From Beroe ovata (lineage: Eukaryota; Ctenophora; Nuda; Beroida; Beroidae), in NCBI GenBank assembly GCA_946803715.1, contig CAMPET010000107.1, forward strand, positions 172,005 through 236,004: DNA of 64,000 nucleotides. The letters run 5' to 3'. Both the position numbers and the translations under genes were made by a program. Positions 10,201 to 24,976 of this stretch are shown here, piece after piece. A model generated the notes under the pieces. That model worked only from the letters and a program-made list of their open reading frames with translations, was not told the origin of the DNA and did not search any database. The first letter of the stretch is position 1; each line of letters opens with the position of its first letter.

Positions 10201-13200
10201 AACTGCAATCGTTGTCAGTTTGGAGAGGTATTCATTCGCGAGTGCTATATCAATGTTGTCTGTTCTCACATCATATGAAAATGTTGTCAGCGCTGGAGTA
10301 GGATATCATAATATCGCAAGTGCGTGTAACTTGAAAACATGGTACACTAATTATTATTCTCATAAGATCGCTGTAATAACCCCTCTAATATACCCTCTCT
10401 CATAGTTCTTATAGTTAGAGTCTACAATTTGACATATATAATATATTATATAGCCACTGATCAACCGACGGTCGTTCAAGAATGATGTTTTACTCCTTTA
10501 GAAAGTACATCATCATCATCATCTGTGAGGGATCGTCGTTGCTTGAGCGTCAATACTCAGCTACGTACAATGGGCAGTAAATCATTCATCTTGGTAGATA
10601 TACCGGATTTGGAATTTCAGGGGAAATCATTGGGAAATCGGGGAGGTTTTCCGTGTTTGTAAGAGAGAAAGAGGGAGTTAGTATCGAGACTTGGAATTTG
10701 GTTGTAAGTTCCAGGAAGTAAAGCGGAAAGATTGAGATTGTAGATTTGGATGAGCAGAGAAAATTGCATGTTAAGTTGGACAAATCTTGCTACGCGAAAC
10801 AAATAATAATCATCCGCCGACATATTTCAGACCATTCGAGATATTCATCTACTTGGCAATCTTCGCTAACTGCGTGTCTCTGGCGATGTACAAACCAATG
10901 CCTAAGGGGGACGTGGACGAAACATCGAGTGTATTGGTAAGTCTGACTCCTCTCCCATCAATAACTCATCAATTCATTCCAACTCATTAATTGATTCCAA
11001 TTTTAGTTGGAATTGAATCCGCCATCAATAAACCATCAATAATTGCCATTGAAATTTCCGTCAAATCGATGATAACTGCAACTCTAATCCAACGTCTTCG
11101 ATATCCTTTCGGTAGGAATATCCAGTATCTACTACTCTCGTACAAAACTGATAATAATTAGTGAGATAATTGATAACTGGTGGAGACAGCGTAACATACA
11201 CGTAGACACAGACACGAACACACAGACAGGCATACATACAGACAGACAAACGCAGAGACATACATACGAACATACACAGTCACAAACACACACGTCACAC
11301 ACAGACACATAAGCTGACACAGACACATATCTACAGTACACACCTACACAGACACAGACACACTGGCTGTACTGGTACACACATACTTACACACACCCGG
11401 CATAATTAACACTAGCTACATCTTGGTAATTATGAGATAACTTTGCAAGGATTAGACATAACTTTGCACAGAGAGATTATCGTATGTGGATTCTCGATTT
11501 GATGTTATGTACCTGCTTCAAGTTTGAGCACGTACTTTATCCTATAGCGAGGAAAATTCTTTCAACATCCAAAGAACAGTGCAGTATATACCTAGTGTAT
11601 GCAAGATTTTAGCAACATTCTTTTGAAACAGCTGGCTGAACATTGACACTTCACGATATTGTATAGCCGTCATCAATCTATGTAAAACTTAGCACAGTAT
11701 ACACGTCATCACTGATAGAACTCCCATCAATACAGGACACGCTAGAGTTGTTCTTCATCGGAATATTCTGGGTGGAAAGCATTGTCAAGATAATAGCTCA
11801 GGGCTTCCTCTGTCATCATGGGTCATACCTGCGGTCATTTTGGAATGTGCTCGACTTTTTCATTGTTATTGTCGGGTAAGTCTCGACGAACAGACGGATC
11901 AAAATATTCCAGAAATATGTTTGATTAATTAATTAAGATTAATTTGATCAATGACTTATTAAGCAATCCATAGCATGTAAGATTCGTTTATCACCTCCTC
12001 CTTTCAGTACCCTGAGTGTCATGAATCTGGATACTGGTGGTATCAAAGCTCTCCGAGCCCTGCGAGTCCTCAGACCTCTCAAATTCATCGCGGGGTGCCG
12101 ACGTAAGTTGGGGAACTGTACCCAATACCCATAGAATTGAATAGATCATACACCATTCACATATAGCTGATGTCCATGTTTAAATGTTTGTAACAGTGAT
12201 TCCGATATGAGAATTCCCATAACCGCCATGATATACCTACCATTTAGCTTCGAATCGGGTAAGCATGAATCCCTAATCTATATGATAATATCCGGAGAGT
12301 ATTGCTCACATGCATTGTTCACTGATTCGATGACTGGGTATAACTACTGATATATAGTATACATGGTGTACGTGACTAGAATTAGCATACTCTCACATTA
12401 TACATCATAGTCCAGTAGCCAAGCTGCTTCATCGTGTTGGTATTTTTGGCTTTACCTTTACCTTGACGTTATATCCAAATAATAGGCGTGAATTCTCAAG
12501 TNAATAGCTCAGGGCTTCCTCTGTCATCATGGGTCTTACCTGCGGTCATTTTGGAATGTGCTCGACTTTTTCATTGTTATTGTCGGGTAAGTTTCTACGA
12601 ACAGACAAATATTCCAGAAATATGTTTGATTAATTAATTAAGATTAACTTGATTGTCTAATTAAGCAATCCCTAGATTCTGAGGTTCGTTTACCACCCCC
12701 TCATTTCAGTACCCTGAGTGTCATGAATCTGGATACGGGTGGTATCAAAGCTCTCCGAGCGCTACGAGTCCTCAGACCTCTCAAATTCATCGCGGGGTGC
12801 CGACGTAAGTGTGGGAACTGTACCCAATACCCATAGAATTGAGTAGATCATACACCATTCCCACCATTCCCATACCGTATTACTGATGTCCATGTTTAAA
12901 TGTTTGTAACAGTGATTCCGATATCAGAATTCTCATAACCACAATGATTTACCTTCCATTTAGCTTCGAATCGGGTAAGCATGAATTCCTAATCTATATG
13001 ATAATATCTGGAGCGTATTGCTCACATGTATTGTTCACTGAATCGATGACTAGGTATAACTACTGATATATAGTATACATGGTGTACGTGACTTGAATTA
13101 GCATACTCTCACATTGCTCATTATACATCATAGTCCAGTAGCCAAGCTGCTTCATCGTATAATAATAATACTTATCTACCTACTAGAATTATTTTCAACT

Positions 13201-16200
13201 CCCAAACTTCATTCCAACTACTGTTCTCCCCCAATCCCCATACCTACTTCTTCCGCTAGACTTGAACAAAAGTTCATGTGTAGAAACCTCTCCTCATTCT
13301 GTCTAAATACCCCTAGACAAACTTGCAACCTAGACACACATCTTGTCAATTTAGAGAGCAACAGTATAGGACAAGCTACAATTATTATGCTAATTTTGAT
13401 ACGCGAGACTTCCTCTTCTCGTTAAAAGTAAGGCACGAGTTTTTGTGGTGTTGGGGTTAGTGAAGCTCCAAAAAAGTTCCTGACAAAGCTAAGTTGAATG
13501 AACCAGTGCCCTCATTATTGCATTCACTGACGTCACTCATACATACAAACATGCAATCAAACAAGAAGCACATGTTCAGACCTAAACATGTAGATGTCAA
13601 CTTTTTTGGGTGCTGTGGGTGTCTAGCATGTATCTAATTACTGTAAACATTGACTGGTTGTACAGAATCCTGAATCATCTGTCAACTTTTCCTAGAAATG
13701 AGCACGTGGTAAACAAGCTAACAATAGGTCAATTGTTTGATACAACGATTATCAATTAGTGTCAGTCGTAGCTATCGTACAGTCGCACACGGCAAATTAG
13801 ATTGAAAATTTGTATCAATTCGGAGAAAATTCGTGGGAGATAGGTATCTGGATTACACCTTGTCGGTATATTTATCTATTAATGGATATCTAATTGATAA
13901 TTGTTAATTATTGAGACCCGTGCTGATTACTGAATAGCCATACGTTCATGAGAGTAGGTACAGACCTTTGATTACGTAATTATCTAATTACCTCATTAGG
14001 TAGAATCATACATATATCATGCGAGTAACTAGCGAACTCTACAATAGCCTCCTCTCCCTCCCCACCGAATAGCTCTATTCATATATTGTAACGGTTATGG
14101 TGGAGATTATTGGCACCATTCACTGTGAGTATGGGCCATAGGGATCCCGGATCTATTATCCAATTACTGCCTCATTATCTGCCTCATTATCTGATAGGTC
14201 AATTGGAAAGTCTCAATTGATGAGAAGGTTATGATACTTGTCTTTGTTAAACTACGCTGAGAAATTCTTTGAAATGCGCAATTAACATTCAACAATTATC
14301 GCGGTTATCTGATCACTCTATCCTTTGTCATCGCTCCAGAGGCCCGAAACAGTCTCCCACCCTCACCCCTACACTCCCCCCTTTGCACTCCTACACTCCC
14401 ACAATCTCACACTCCCCTCTTCCCAACTTCACCCCCTTCGTCCCAACTTCACCCCCTCCTCTCCCCTCAGCGCTCCAAGTGGTAATGAACTCCATCCTAA
14501 TGGCACTCATTCCCCTCATGAATGTTGCCGTTCTCATTCTATTTTTCATCATATTCTGTGCGATCATGGGAATGGAGCTGTTCAGAGGGCAGTTCAACCT
14601 TGCCTGCGCAGACATGCATACAGGTTAGTGCCACCATGATCGGCCATATGTTGGATTGACGAATTCCTTTACAAAACATCCAAAATGTATGGATTTTTGG
14701 TCCTGCTGTAGGAATCACAAAATTCCGATCCGAGTCTGAGACATAACCGCACCGTGTGTTTCAGGCGACATCCCTGACAACTACATGCATCCCTGTGACG
14801 AAACCCTACAGATGGGGTTTGAGTGTCCACACTCGTATAACTGCGTTGAGTGGGAGGGGCCAAATGAGGGGATTACCACTTTCAACCACATCGGCCTGGC
14901 GTCCCTAACTGTGTTCCAGATCATTACACTGGAGGGATGGACTGATATTATGTACTGGGTGAGTTTGGTTCGGCACCCGGCCCTTGATTTAACACAATAA
15001 GTCGGCCCCTGACACAATCAGTCGGCACTCGGCCTCGTGATTGGTGAAACCGCTACTAACCACTTTAAAAATACGCTTGTCCACGCTTGATTGACACTGT
15101 TTACACTTCACTTTTCCCACACAATGCGTGGAATTCTCCTGTAATATGGTGATAAGTGAGAATTCAGGTAATTTCCCTTTACCGTAGCACTTACTCCGTG
15201 ATTAACACCCAATTCACCTGAGCACATCTTGACATTTACACAGTTATCAGCTTTCCCCTTCCCTTTGTCTGTGATAGCTGTACGATATATCTTCTCGATA
15301 CGTCCTACAAATTGAAACTATTGAAACAGGAAATTTTCGATCCACAACCTTTGTGTCACAGAAAAATTATTGAAAAACAAAGCGAGTGTTAGCAAATGTT
15401 AACCCTCGTCGCTGATTGGACATTCTCCTACCAGAGCATGGATGCTATTGGTCCAGCTCTCCCTCCCCTCTTCTACTGCAACATCGTGATTTGGGGTGCA
15501 TTCTTCATGCTCAATCTCGTGTTGGGTGTCCTGGCCGGGGAGTTCTCCAAACAGAGAGAAAAGATAGAAGCCAGGTGAGTGGTGTCAACCAGGGCTGGTG
15601 TCAGTAAAGTGGTGTCAGTGTGAACAAGCATGGTGTCAATTACAGGGTGTGGTGTCAGTAGAGTTGTTTCAGTAGATTTGATGTTAAAACAGCGGTGTCA
15701 GCAAGCATGGTGTCAGTAGAGTGGTGTCATCAAACATGTGGTGTCAAGAGTGCAGGATATTGTAACTGTACCAATATATTTTGTTCTATGCAATGTATTC
15801 AACAGCGTATCGCCTTTATTCTAGCGCCCATAATAAGGTCTGAGTATGCCTTTGTATTTTACACATACATACAGCAATATATTTCGAAATATTTGTACTA
15901 GCGCTCCACAACTTGTTTTAACAATGAGTTCCAAACTCTGTGTGTCGCAGTAATTACTGAATACCACTCTGTACCAACGGTCGGGAAGGAAACCCTAACT
16001 CCCAATAACTCGAGACAGTTCTACTCAACATTCTTCCATCTCTGAATCGGCAAAGTTTACATGAGGATCTATCCAGGATCATTAAGTAATCAGCCGACAA
16101 CTGACCCAATATCATAATATAAACCATGTTCCATATACAGACTCATTAGACATCAATTACCCCCTAATTATGTGATTAAGCCTTGTAAATGCGAGATACA

Positions 16201-19200
16201 GCATCAGAACAATGAGTTAGAACGGTTAGGGGGTTTACCATACTCTACACCTCAAGTATGCATGGTATGGTGGAGTATAAAGTATATAATAATGTTCTAT
16301 ACCTATCCATGGTTGTTCATAGAGTCTGAAGAATTTAAAGTCTGAGCACAGAGGGATCACTGCTGCAGTACATCGATTATAGGTCATTTCGTGAGATCTG
16401 ATCCGAAGACAAAAGGTTTTCGTGGATGAGTTTTTAACCAGATCTATTGATCGTAGGAAGGAATACCTACGTAAGAAGAGGAATGACGATTATAAGAAGG
16501 AGCTGGAGGGTTACGAACTATGGATAAAGGAAGGGGAGAAGATTGTCGAGAGTGATGCGATCAAAGAACAGAAACGCATCGGTTTGAAATTATCTTATTA
16601 CCTACCTATTTATCCCTCATAACCTCTCCTAACCTCTGCTAACTTATGACAAGAATTCAGATCTTCTATAAGAACATGAACAGTGTACTGTAGTATTCAT
16701 GTCTTTGTAAGCACACGAACAATCGTTATTTTTTCTGAAGGAATTTGCCCCATAACCCCTTCCTCCCTGATAGGTGGCCGATACGAGGGCAATCACCTCG
16801 AGGACAATTTCGACGACACGTCCCATCTCTCCGATCCGGAACGAGGCGGTCGCCATGGTAACCCGTGTGTTCGGTGCTGGCGAAACCTCCTTCCCTCGCT
16901 CCAAGAACGGAATCGCGTTCTCCGCGAGAAAACAGCCCGGATCGTGAAGTCCAAGTCGATGTACTGGGTGGTAATGTTCCTGGTTACCATGAACACGATC
17001 AGTGTCTCCCTAAAGTGGTACGACATGCCCCCCGAGATGAATAGCAACATGAAGAATGTTGAGTTTGTTTTTACGTTTATATTTATCATCGAAATGACAA
17101 TCCGAATGTACGGCCTCGGGATCGAGCAGTACTTCAAATCAAAGTTCAACACCTTCGACTTCACGGTTATTTTCGCGAGTCTCTTCGAACAGTTTTACGT
17201 GCAGTTTTTTAACGGAGCGGATATGGGATTGACAGTGTTCAGATCGCTGCGTCTCCTCCGACTCTTCAAAGTCACGCGTTACTGGACGAGTTTGCGTAAC
17301 CTTGCCTCCGCCCTGCTCAACTCCCTCAAATCAATCGTCAGTCTGCTTTTCCTCCTCTTCCTTTTCCTCCTCATATTTGCGCTCCTCGGTATGCAGTTGT
17401 TCGGTGGACATTTTGTGTTTGCAGAGCAGGTTCCCCGGGTCAATTTTGACAGTTTCCTGACAGCTCTCCTGGCAGTGTTCCAAATGTTGACGGGGGAAGA
17501 TTGGAATGTAATCATGTATAACGCGATCAGTGCCCTGGGTGGAGCTAACAACTACAAGGGTGAGTTATTGTGTTTCCCGATTTCTGTTTCGTGATATGAT
17601 ATCTCTGCAGGTCTTTATGCAAAAACGCTGCTTTTCCATAGTAATACTTCGAAGTACGAGCTAGGAAATCATAAAACATTCAGACACAGACACAAACACA
17701 CACATACACAGACACTCAGAAAGACACACACACGCTAGCACACACACAAACACGTACGCTATACCAGCGGCTATCTCATGATATTATGATGGATAATTTT
17801 CATCTTTTCACTCCCATTCAACGCCACTTCATTGATGTGTAGAGTTCACCATTTATAATGAGCCGAGTGCCTAGTATCTCCTAGCACTATGATATAGAGA
17901 TGGATGGATATGTTCCCATAATATGTTCTGAATACAGCTCATAATTGACAGACAACGCACAGTTGCAGACAATTAAACATACTATGTGATAATAAATATA
18001 TGTGGAACATCATAAATATAAAAGTCTCTCTTGATCAAGCCACACTGCGACTCAGTTGGGTATATATGATCCGGCGAAATTGTCGTGAAATGAGGCTCAG
18101 AGTGTCTTCTCACGAAAAGAAGCTGAACTATGCTCTACAGTAGATGATCGATCACCAGATTTCCGATCAGAATCAGATTTTAGAGGGATAACTTTCATGC
18201 GAAATTGAGTTTAATTAATCAGTCATTTGATAATGACATCATTTTCGTTAATTACCGTAATGTCTTCTTGTGAATCCAGCAAGGTATAATTGGTCCGATT
18301 TCTTGGATTATACACACCAGATAGATAACTGGTATGAGATATTGAAATGTGAATAGTCAAAAAAGTGATAAAACGGAAAAACGGTAGTTTGACGGTTGCT
18401 GGCTGTTTTGTGGTCGGTCGACTGCTGACGATCATTCCCAGTGGTCTATTGTGGTCAAATAACAACAAAATCACGATGAATATAATATCGGATATCCTTA
18501 CTACCACATTTACGTTCACAGATGACATGCGACCACTGATGATGTCATCAATTCCATCCTCCGCCCAAAAACCTCCTACTTTCCCACCTCCACTTCATCA
18601 CTGTCCACTCTTATTCCGACTTCCACTCTCTCTCTCTCCCTCACTCGCACACTCTCTTTCCTACTTCACTCACGTTTACAGATATCCAATCTCCGATTCC
18701 AGACAGACCTGTAATCACCGGTAGTCAAGTGATCACGTGACCCACACAAGTACTAAATGTTACTGATTCTCTCAGCGAGCAAATCAGGTCACACTGAATT
18801 GACCGGGAGCAGTGTACTAATTGGTCGAGTAATCGATTCTAGGGAAACATGTGCGGTAGTGGAAATAACTGATCGATTAGGTATAGGCATAGCCTATTTA
18901 TAGAATGACTGAAATTCCACGTGTGCCACGACACCATGACAGACGACAGTACACTTTCCAAAATTCATCTGAAATCAGCCTTTCTTTAGTGTAGAATTTT
19001 CACTCATCATCCACAACTATACCTAGTCCAATCTCTGATCTCACCTATCTGCCAACCTCAACCCATTTTTTCTCTCCCCCCTTTCCCATGACCAATTTCT
19101 CTCTGATTTCAGGCGGAATTTGTTCCATATATTTCATTGTGTTCATGGTCATCATGAACTACACTCTTCTCAATGTGTTCCTTGCTATCGCCGTTGACGG

Positions 19201-20670
19201 ACTTGCTGATTTCGAGGTAAACATGAAGTCAATCTATGAATACTTGATTCCTCATTTAGTTGATATCTGGTTGTAAAGAATCCCGATTCCCAAGGCGGAA
19301 ATCCCCATCGCACGATGGATTCACGAGTTGAATTCCTGATCTAACGCGTCCCTCGGCCTCCCTAACTCGTCCCCTCATATTAACCCTCGTCCCTCGTCGC
19401 CACTTAACCCTCGTTCACTCCATTCTCGTCCGCAGATGATGAACGATGCGGAGAAGGAGGACGAGAAGAAGGAGGAAGAGGAAAAGGACAGGATGTTACA
19501 GGAACTCCATAACCTGGACAACGTGGACGAAGGGGATGAACAATCAATGTGAGAGAGTGGACGTGATTTCTTTATCCAACTTTTTTCGTTTCTTTCACTT
19601 TTCATATCAATCCTACCTCGACCTTAAACTAGTTCAATATACTGTCATTTAGCTTTCATCCAAGCTAAGCTGCAACACAGTGTAACTTTCTGAGTGTCAT
19701 TCATCACACTTAGAATTTGTCTTAATAAGCGAATGTAAGATTAACATCACTTAACACTCTCCGCCGCAGTGAGAAGGGCAGGGCGTTGACATATCGGAAG
19801 GACTATGACGACAACATGGACCTGCCCATCTCGATTCCGGACAGCGACCTCTCCGACGACGAGGACGAGGACGAGGACGAGGACCTCCCCGAGCATAATC
19901 CCGATAATTGGATCGGCCCTCGGTCGGCCCGGTCCTGGCAGAGCGATGGGTCTCGGTCACGACGTACGCCGAGACCGCAAACAACCAGCGTGCCGATTGT
20001 ACCGTACACGTCATTCTTCATCTTTACTCCGACTAATCCGTGAGTGACGTGGTTACATTCCTCGGAAATTGTGCGACCCGGCGAGAATTCGGTCCTGGTC
20101 AAATACTGTGTGTATTGCGATGAAGTGTATATTGCGATGAAGTGAGTTCACACGGTCAAATTTCAGGTTACGCCGATTCTGTCACTGGATTGTCAACCTC
20201 AGACACTTTGACAACTTCATCCTCTTCATTATCCTGCTATCGTGCATCATGCAGATGTTGCAAAACCCTAAAGATCTGGAATCAGATAATAATAGGGTAA
20301 GTGGGTCACAATTCCTCATCAGCCTTTTTCCCTGTCCTTTTCTCCTTGCTACACTCAACAGCCCGTCTTGAATAGCAGGAGAATTCATTCCTTGTCCAGC
20401 TTTTGCTCCAATGAACAGTCTCATCTAGTCACAATAATCGATCTCCTCTCTAGTCACTCTAATCTCCTCTCTAGTCACTCTAATCTCCTCTAAGTCTCGA
20501 TAATCAGTCACCACTCTACTACTCTAGTCACTCTAATCTCCTCTAAGTCTCGATAATCAGTCTCCACTGAGTAGAATGTCGAGTCACGTATGTTGGCCGT
20601 AATAAATGCAGTAGGTATCAGTGATTATGATTTATCACGCTTCACTGAGTATAGATGTGTGTGTATGCGT

Positions 20671-20709
<39 letters not shown>

Positions 20710-22959
20710 TGTGTGTTTATGTGTGTGTGTGTGTNNNNNNNNNNNNNNNNNNNNNNNNNNNNNNNNNNNNNNNNNNTGTGTGTGTGTGTGTGTGTGTGTG
20801 TGTGTTGTCTGATTTTTGATACTGTTGTCTGCTGGATCCGATATTGTGGAGTCTACTGGTGGGTCATTTCATCTATTGATCCCCACGCGCGATCACGCAT
20901 AGATGTGTGCTCCTATGATACATATCAGCTGTATTATATTGTGTGAGATTATGATATAGTGTGTGTGAGATACTGTACCTATCACACACTCTTTGTGTGA
21001 CTTGTGTACATGAATGATGTATAATATTGTACACTAGATAATAAGATGGTGATGAACTATCACTATAGTTTCTCGATAGTGTCGAATGAACAATTGCTGT
21101 GACCTGCAAGTGAAAGCCAAAACCTGACCAGGAATCATCATGATTAGTAAAGCCTGTTCAATTGCTAATTCAGACCCCAACTATAGTCGCAACAAGGCGA
21201 TTAGCGCTGCATATGACGCGTCATTTCACCACTAAATGGTAGGTATAGGTTATCGTTATCATTTCATCATCCAACCAAAATCCATATTAGACACATATCA
21301 TCCAATCAAAATCCTCGTTAGGCACATAATTTCCGATACTGATCGTCCAGAACTAAGCGTCTTTTCTCCCCTACTCACGACAATACAGTGCAAAATGACC
21401 CAGATTTTATATTCTCTACTGTAATATATATATGGTCCGGAATGGTCGTTGCATAAAATATGCACATAACACGGTCCGAGAGCGCATGTTATATTTATAG
21501 AATTATCTGCGAATGATCACGTGAGAATAATCATTTGTTCAGTCAGAACCTCCTCACGTACATTTTGATAGAGATCCACTTTGACTGAAAATGTAGATTG
21601 TAGACATTGCAGCTGGGTGTCGGTTGTACATACATACACAGACTCCAGAGTGTCTGGTGTACACTGTACATTTTCATACAGTTCCGAATTAAGGGAAATG
21701 TAGTAGGATCAAATGAGCTAGGTAGCTGTTGAAAGCCGATGAAAATCAAGCGAAATTCCTGCCTTAGCTTTTTATCCGCTAACGTGTAATAAATATTTCA
21801 GAATATGCGTGTGTATTAGTGTGTGTGTGTCTCTCTGTGTGTGTCTGTGTACCTATCCTCACTTTTTCATATCCTATCCTCCTTCCTCATTCCTCCTCTC
21901 TCTCTAACCCCTGCTCTCCACATTCACCCTATCCCCCATTCTTCATCTCTCTAAGCCCACTCTCCTCAATTCCTCAATTTACCCCCTCCCCATTCCTCCC
22001 TTCTCTCTCAAACCCAACTTTGCCCTCAGTTTATCGAATACCTCGAGTATGGGGTGACCGTTATCTTCTGCATGGAAATGATACTCCGGGTGATTGACCT
22101 GGGATTTGTCATCCATCCCGGATCCTATCTCAGAGACCCGTGGAATGTTCTGGACGCTGTCGTTGTGCTCGTGTCTATTCTACGTGTTGCAGTGTGAGTA
22201 TTCAAATATTCAAACACAAGGAAATAGTTTCTATTAACTTTCAAATTAGATCACTGAGTTGATAACTCAAGTTCTGACAGATGCGGTTCATTCCCGAAGA
22301 AACATCAATTAGCAGTAAATTATCATTGCTTGTAGTTATTAATTAACCAATCCCCTCTCCTGTATTCGTAATGTTGATGACGTCATTTTGGCTCTGCATC
22401 CATTAAATATAGTATTGTTCTCGCAAGACCTTAGCAATCATTAGCAAAAATACAATGAGATTTGAGGGCAGCCCCTCTCTCCTCCTCCCTCCCTAATTCT
22501 GTCCAGTCATGGTTCATGATCAGCCGATGATATCTTGTGATGATGTATCAAGCATCTCTGAAAATCATACCATTGTACAGCTGAAGTGATGTGTGTTTGT
22601 GTTTGTGTGGGTGTCTGTGTGTGTGTGTGTGTGTGTTTGTATGGGTATTCACTGCAAACCGCCGCAAAACGTACCTGTACACTGTACACTGCACCGGCAA
22701 ACATCTGTATCTTGTGCAGGACCATATCTATCTTAAAAAACCTCCGTATATATCCTTTGTTTTCTGTTCGTTCGTATGTTGGTATTTCGTCTGTAGCTGC
22801 AACTGTAGCTGGTATACGAGTCTATAAAGTCACAATAACACAGTGTAGAGTGCAAGAGTTACTGTACCAGTAACTATTTGGGTATGCGAGTGCGTGTATA
22901 CAGTATGATAGGTCATTACTCCCTTTACCAGTAACCACACACAAACACACACAAACACA

Positions 22960-23001
<42 letters not shown>

Positions 23002-24930
23002 CTCCCTCCTTAGCACCACAATATGATCTATATTATATGGTATGATGTTATACACGGAATTAGTACACAGACCCCAGCTCGAATGTTAAGGCTCTTAATT
23101 CTGTAGTCGGTTCTTGGCTATGGGAAGAATTTCGAGAAAATTACAGTGTAAAGATCGTTTTCCAGATATATGAAGATGGTTGGACGTGCACGCGAATGCG
23201 AACGCATACCTACACACACACTTACACAGTTCACACACACACACTCACAAAAATTTACGCGCACTCAAAATACATGATACTTATTTTTTATTCAAAACCG
23301 TCTCGTACTGTAGGTAATCTTGCCATCATTACTCCGATTGGGAAGGAATTACATATCAGTTATATGTTGGCGGCACTCTCTTTTACTCGATTCGAAACAC
23401 AGGTTTAAAAGTGAGATGCAGCATAATCATTCTAATTGCCCGGACTGCACGCTGAACATAGCAGAAATGATCGGTGAACTATGATCGTCCGATCCTAAGT
23501 TTAGCATCAGGAATCGTGATTTCGGGAACCAGCTAAAATATCAGGAATTCATAAGCAGGAGCTGTGATTTCGGAAGGTGGTTCAGCTGCTTGGAGCGTAT
23601 CATGAACTTTTATCGCAAAACTTACATTTCTAAACATAAACAATGCACATCGTGTATTCTAGAAACAGGATATTCGCTTGTTACTGGTCCAAAATATGAA
23701 TCTAGCTATTCTGTAAAGAGTTGTCGTCACGGATAACCAATGAAATTCAGTTAAGTAGGTACGTGCTAAAAAACTTTTCAATACATCAAACCTCGCGCCT
23801 CAGTAATAATATAATTCTAGAAATGTAAAGGACCGTTTACTCTCTCAGGAAAGCCCAGACAGTGAAAAGGCTAACGAACGTCATGCTATCGATGAGATCA
23901 CTCAAATCCATCAACCGGATACAGAAGCTGAAGAACGTATGTCTGTGTTTGATCAAGAGTGTGGGATCTATCCTGAACCTGCTTCTAATCGCGATCCTCC
24001 TCACCTTCATGTTTAGTGTGATGGGCGTACATATGCTGGAGGTAAGATTTCACCCCACGACATTTTTCCACTCTTTTCACAACTTTGATCCAGAAATTAA
24101 ATAAGAAGTTGCAAACTAGCCCCCCCTCTCAATTCGCGCCAAAAGTAGGCATGCTCTACAGCAGACTCGAGCTCTCCAGAAAATTATTCCATTCCACAGA
24201 ATTTCTCTCTATTTTTGGCTTGTTAACACCTAGCCCAAGAAACAAAGAACATGATATAATGGCGACGTATTCTTTTCAAAAGAAGAATATGTTATATGAA
24301 ATTAAAAATATCCTGGTTGTTCTCATCGCCTTGAATTAAACCTAATAGTAATATTGTAAAATAAGTCGGGTTCAGAACTTTGTGCAGAATAATATATGAT
24401 TATCATAACATAATGTGTATCCTGTTATTATAATAAGGAGTTATATTCGTCTACGTATACCGTACTGTTACTCCACAATGTTTAACAAAAACAGTGCAGC
24501 TGGTTATGAGATTTTCCATCCAATAATACGGTGATCTCAGGTCTTGCTTCATAGGTACCTATGATAGTGCCAGTGTACGTGACCAAAAATACGGTTTGGT
24601 CACTGGTCAGTGCCCATATATACATGTGAATTCCATGCTTTATGCAACTTGTTTTCATTCAATTTGTTGTATGATAATATGAGAATAAAAGTATAACATG
24701 CTTATACTGTATGGGAAGAACTGTAAGTTCCACTCGGGATTTAGAGCGGAATGGAAGACTAATGTGCAGTGTAAATGTGGTATAAATATGACAAGATTCC
24801 TCATACCTCCTCAGTCATATCGTATTATATGTGAACATCGTATTATGTGAACATATGTGTGTGGACTTGATGATAATATGTCCTGTGAGATACCTATATT
24901 TTGATTGTTGTGTGTGTTTGTGTGTGTGTT

Positions 24931-24976
<46 letters not shown>

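Noticed and set aside
12503-12807. Second copies of Cav exons 4 and 5 as mutually exclusive exons
   Set aside because: The copy begins at an N, lacks the exon 4 acceptor and differs only synonymously where I compared, so an assembly artefact is preferred.
20590-20946. Open frames over the 20735-20776 gap
   Set aside because: Microsatellite translation in a Cav intron; no domain, no splice support.
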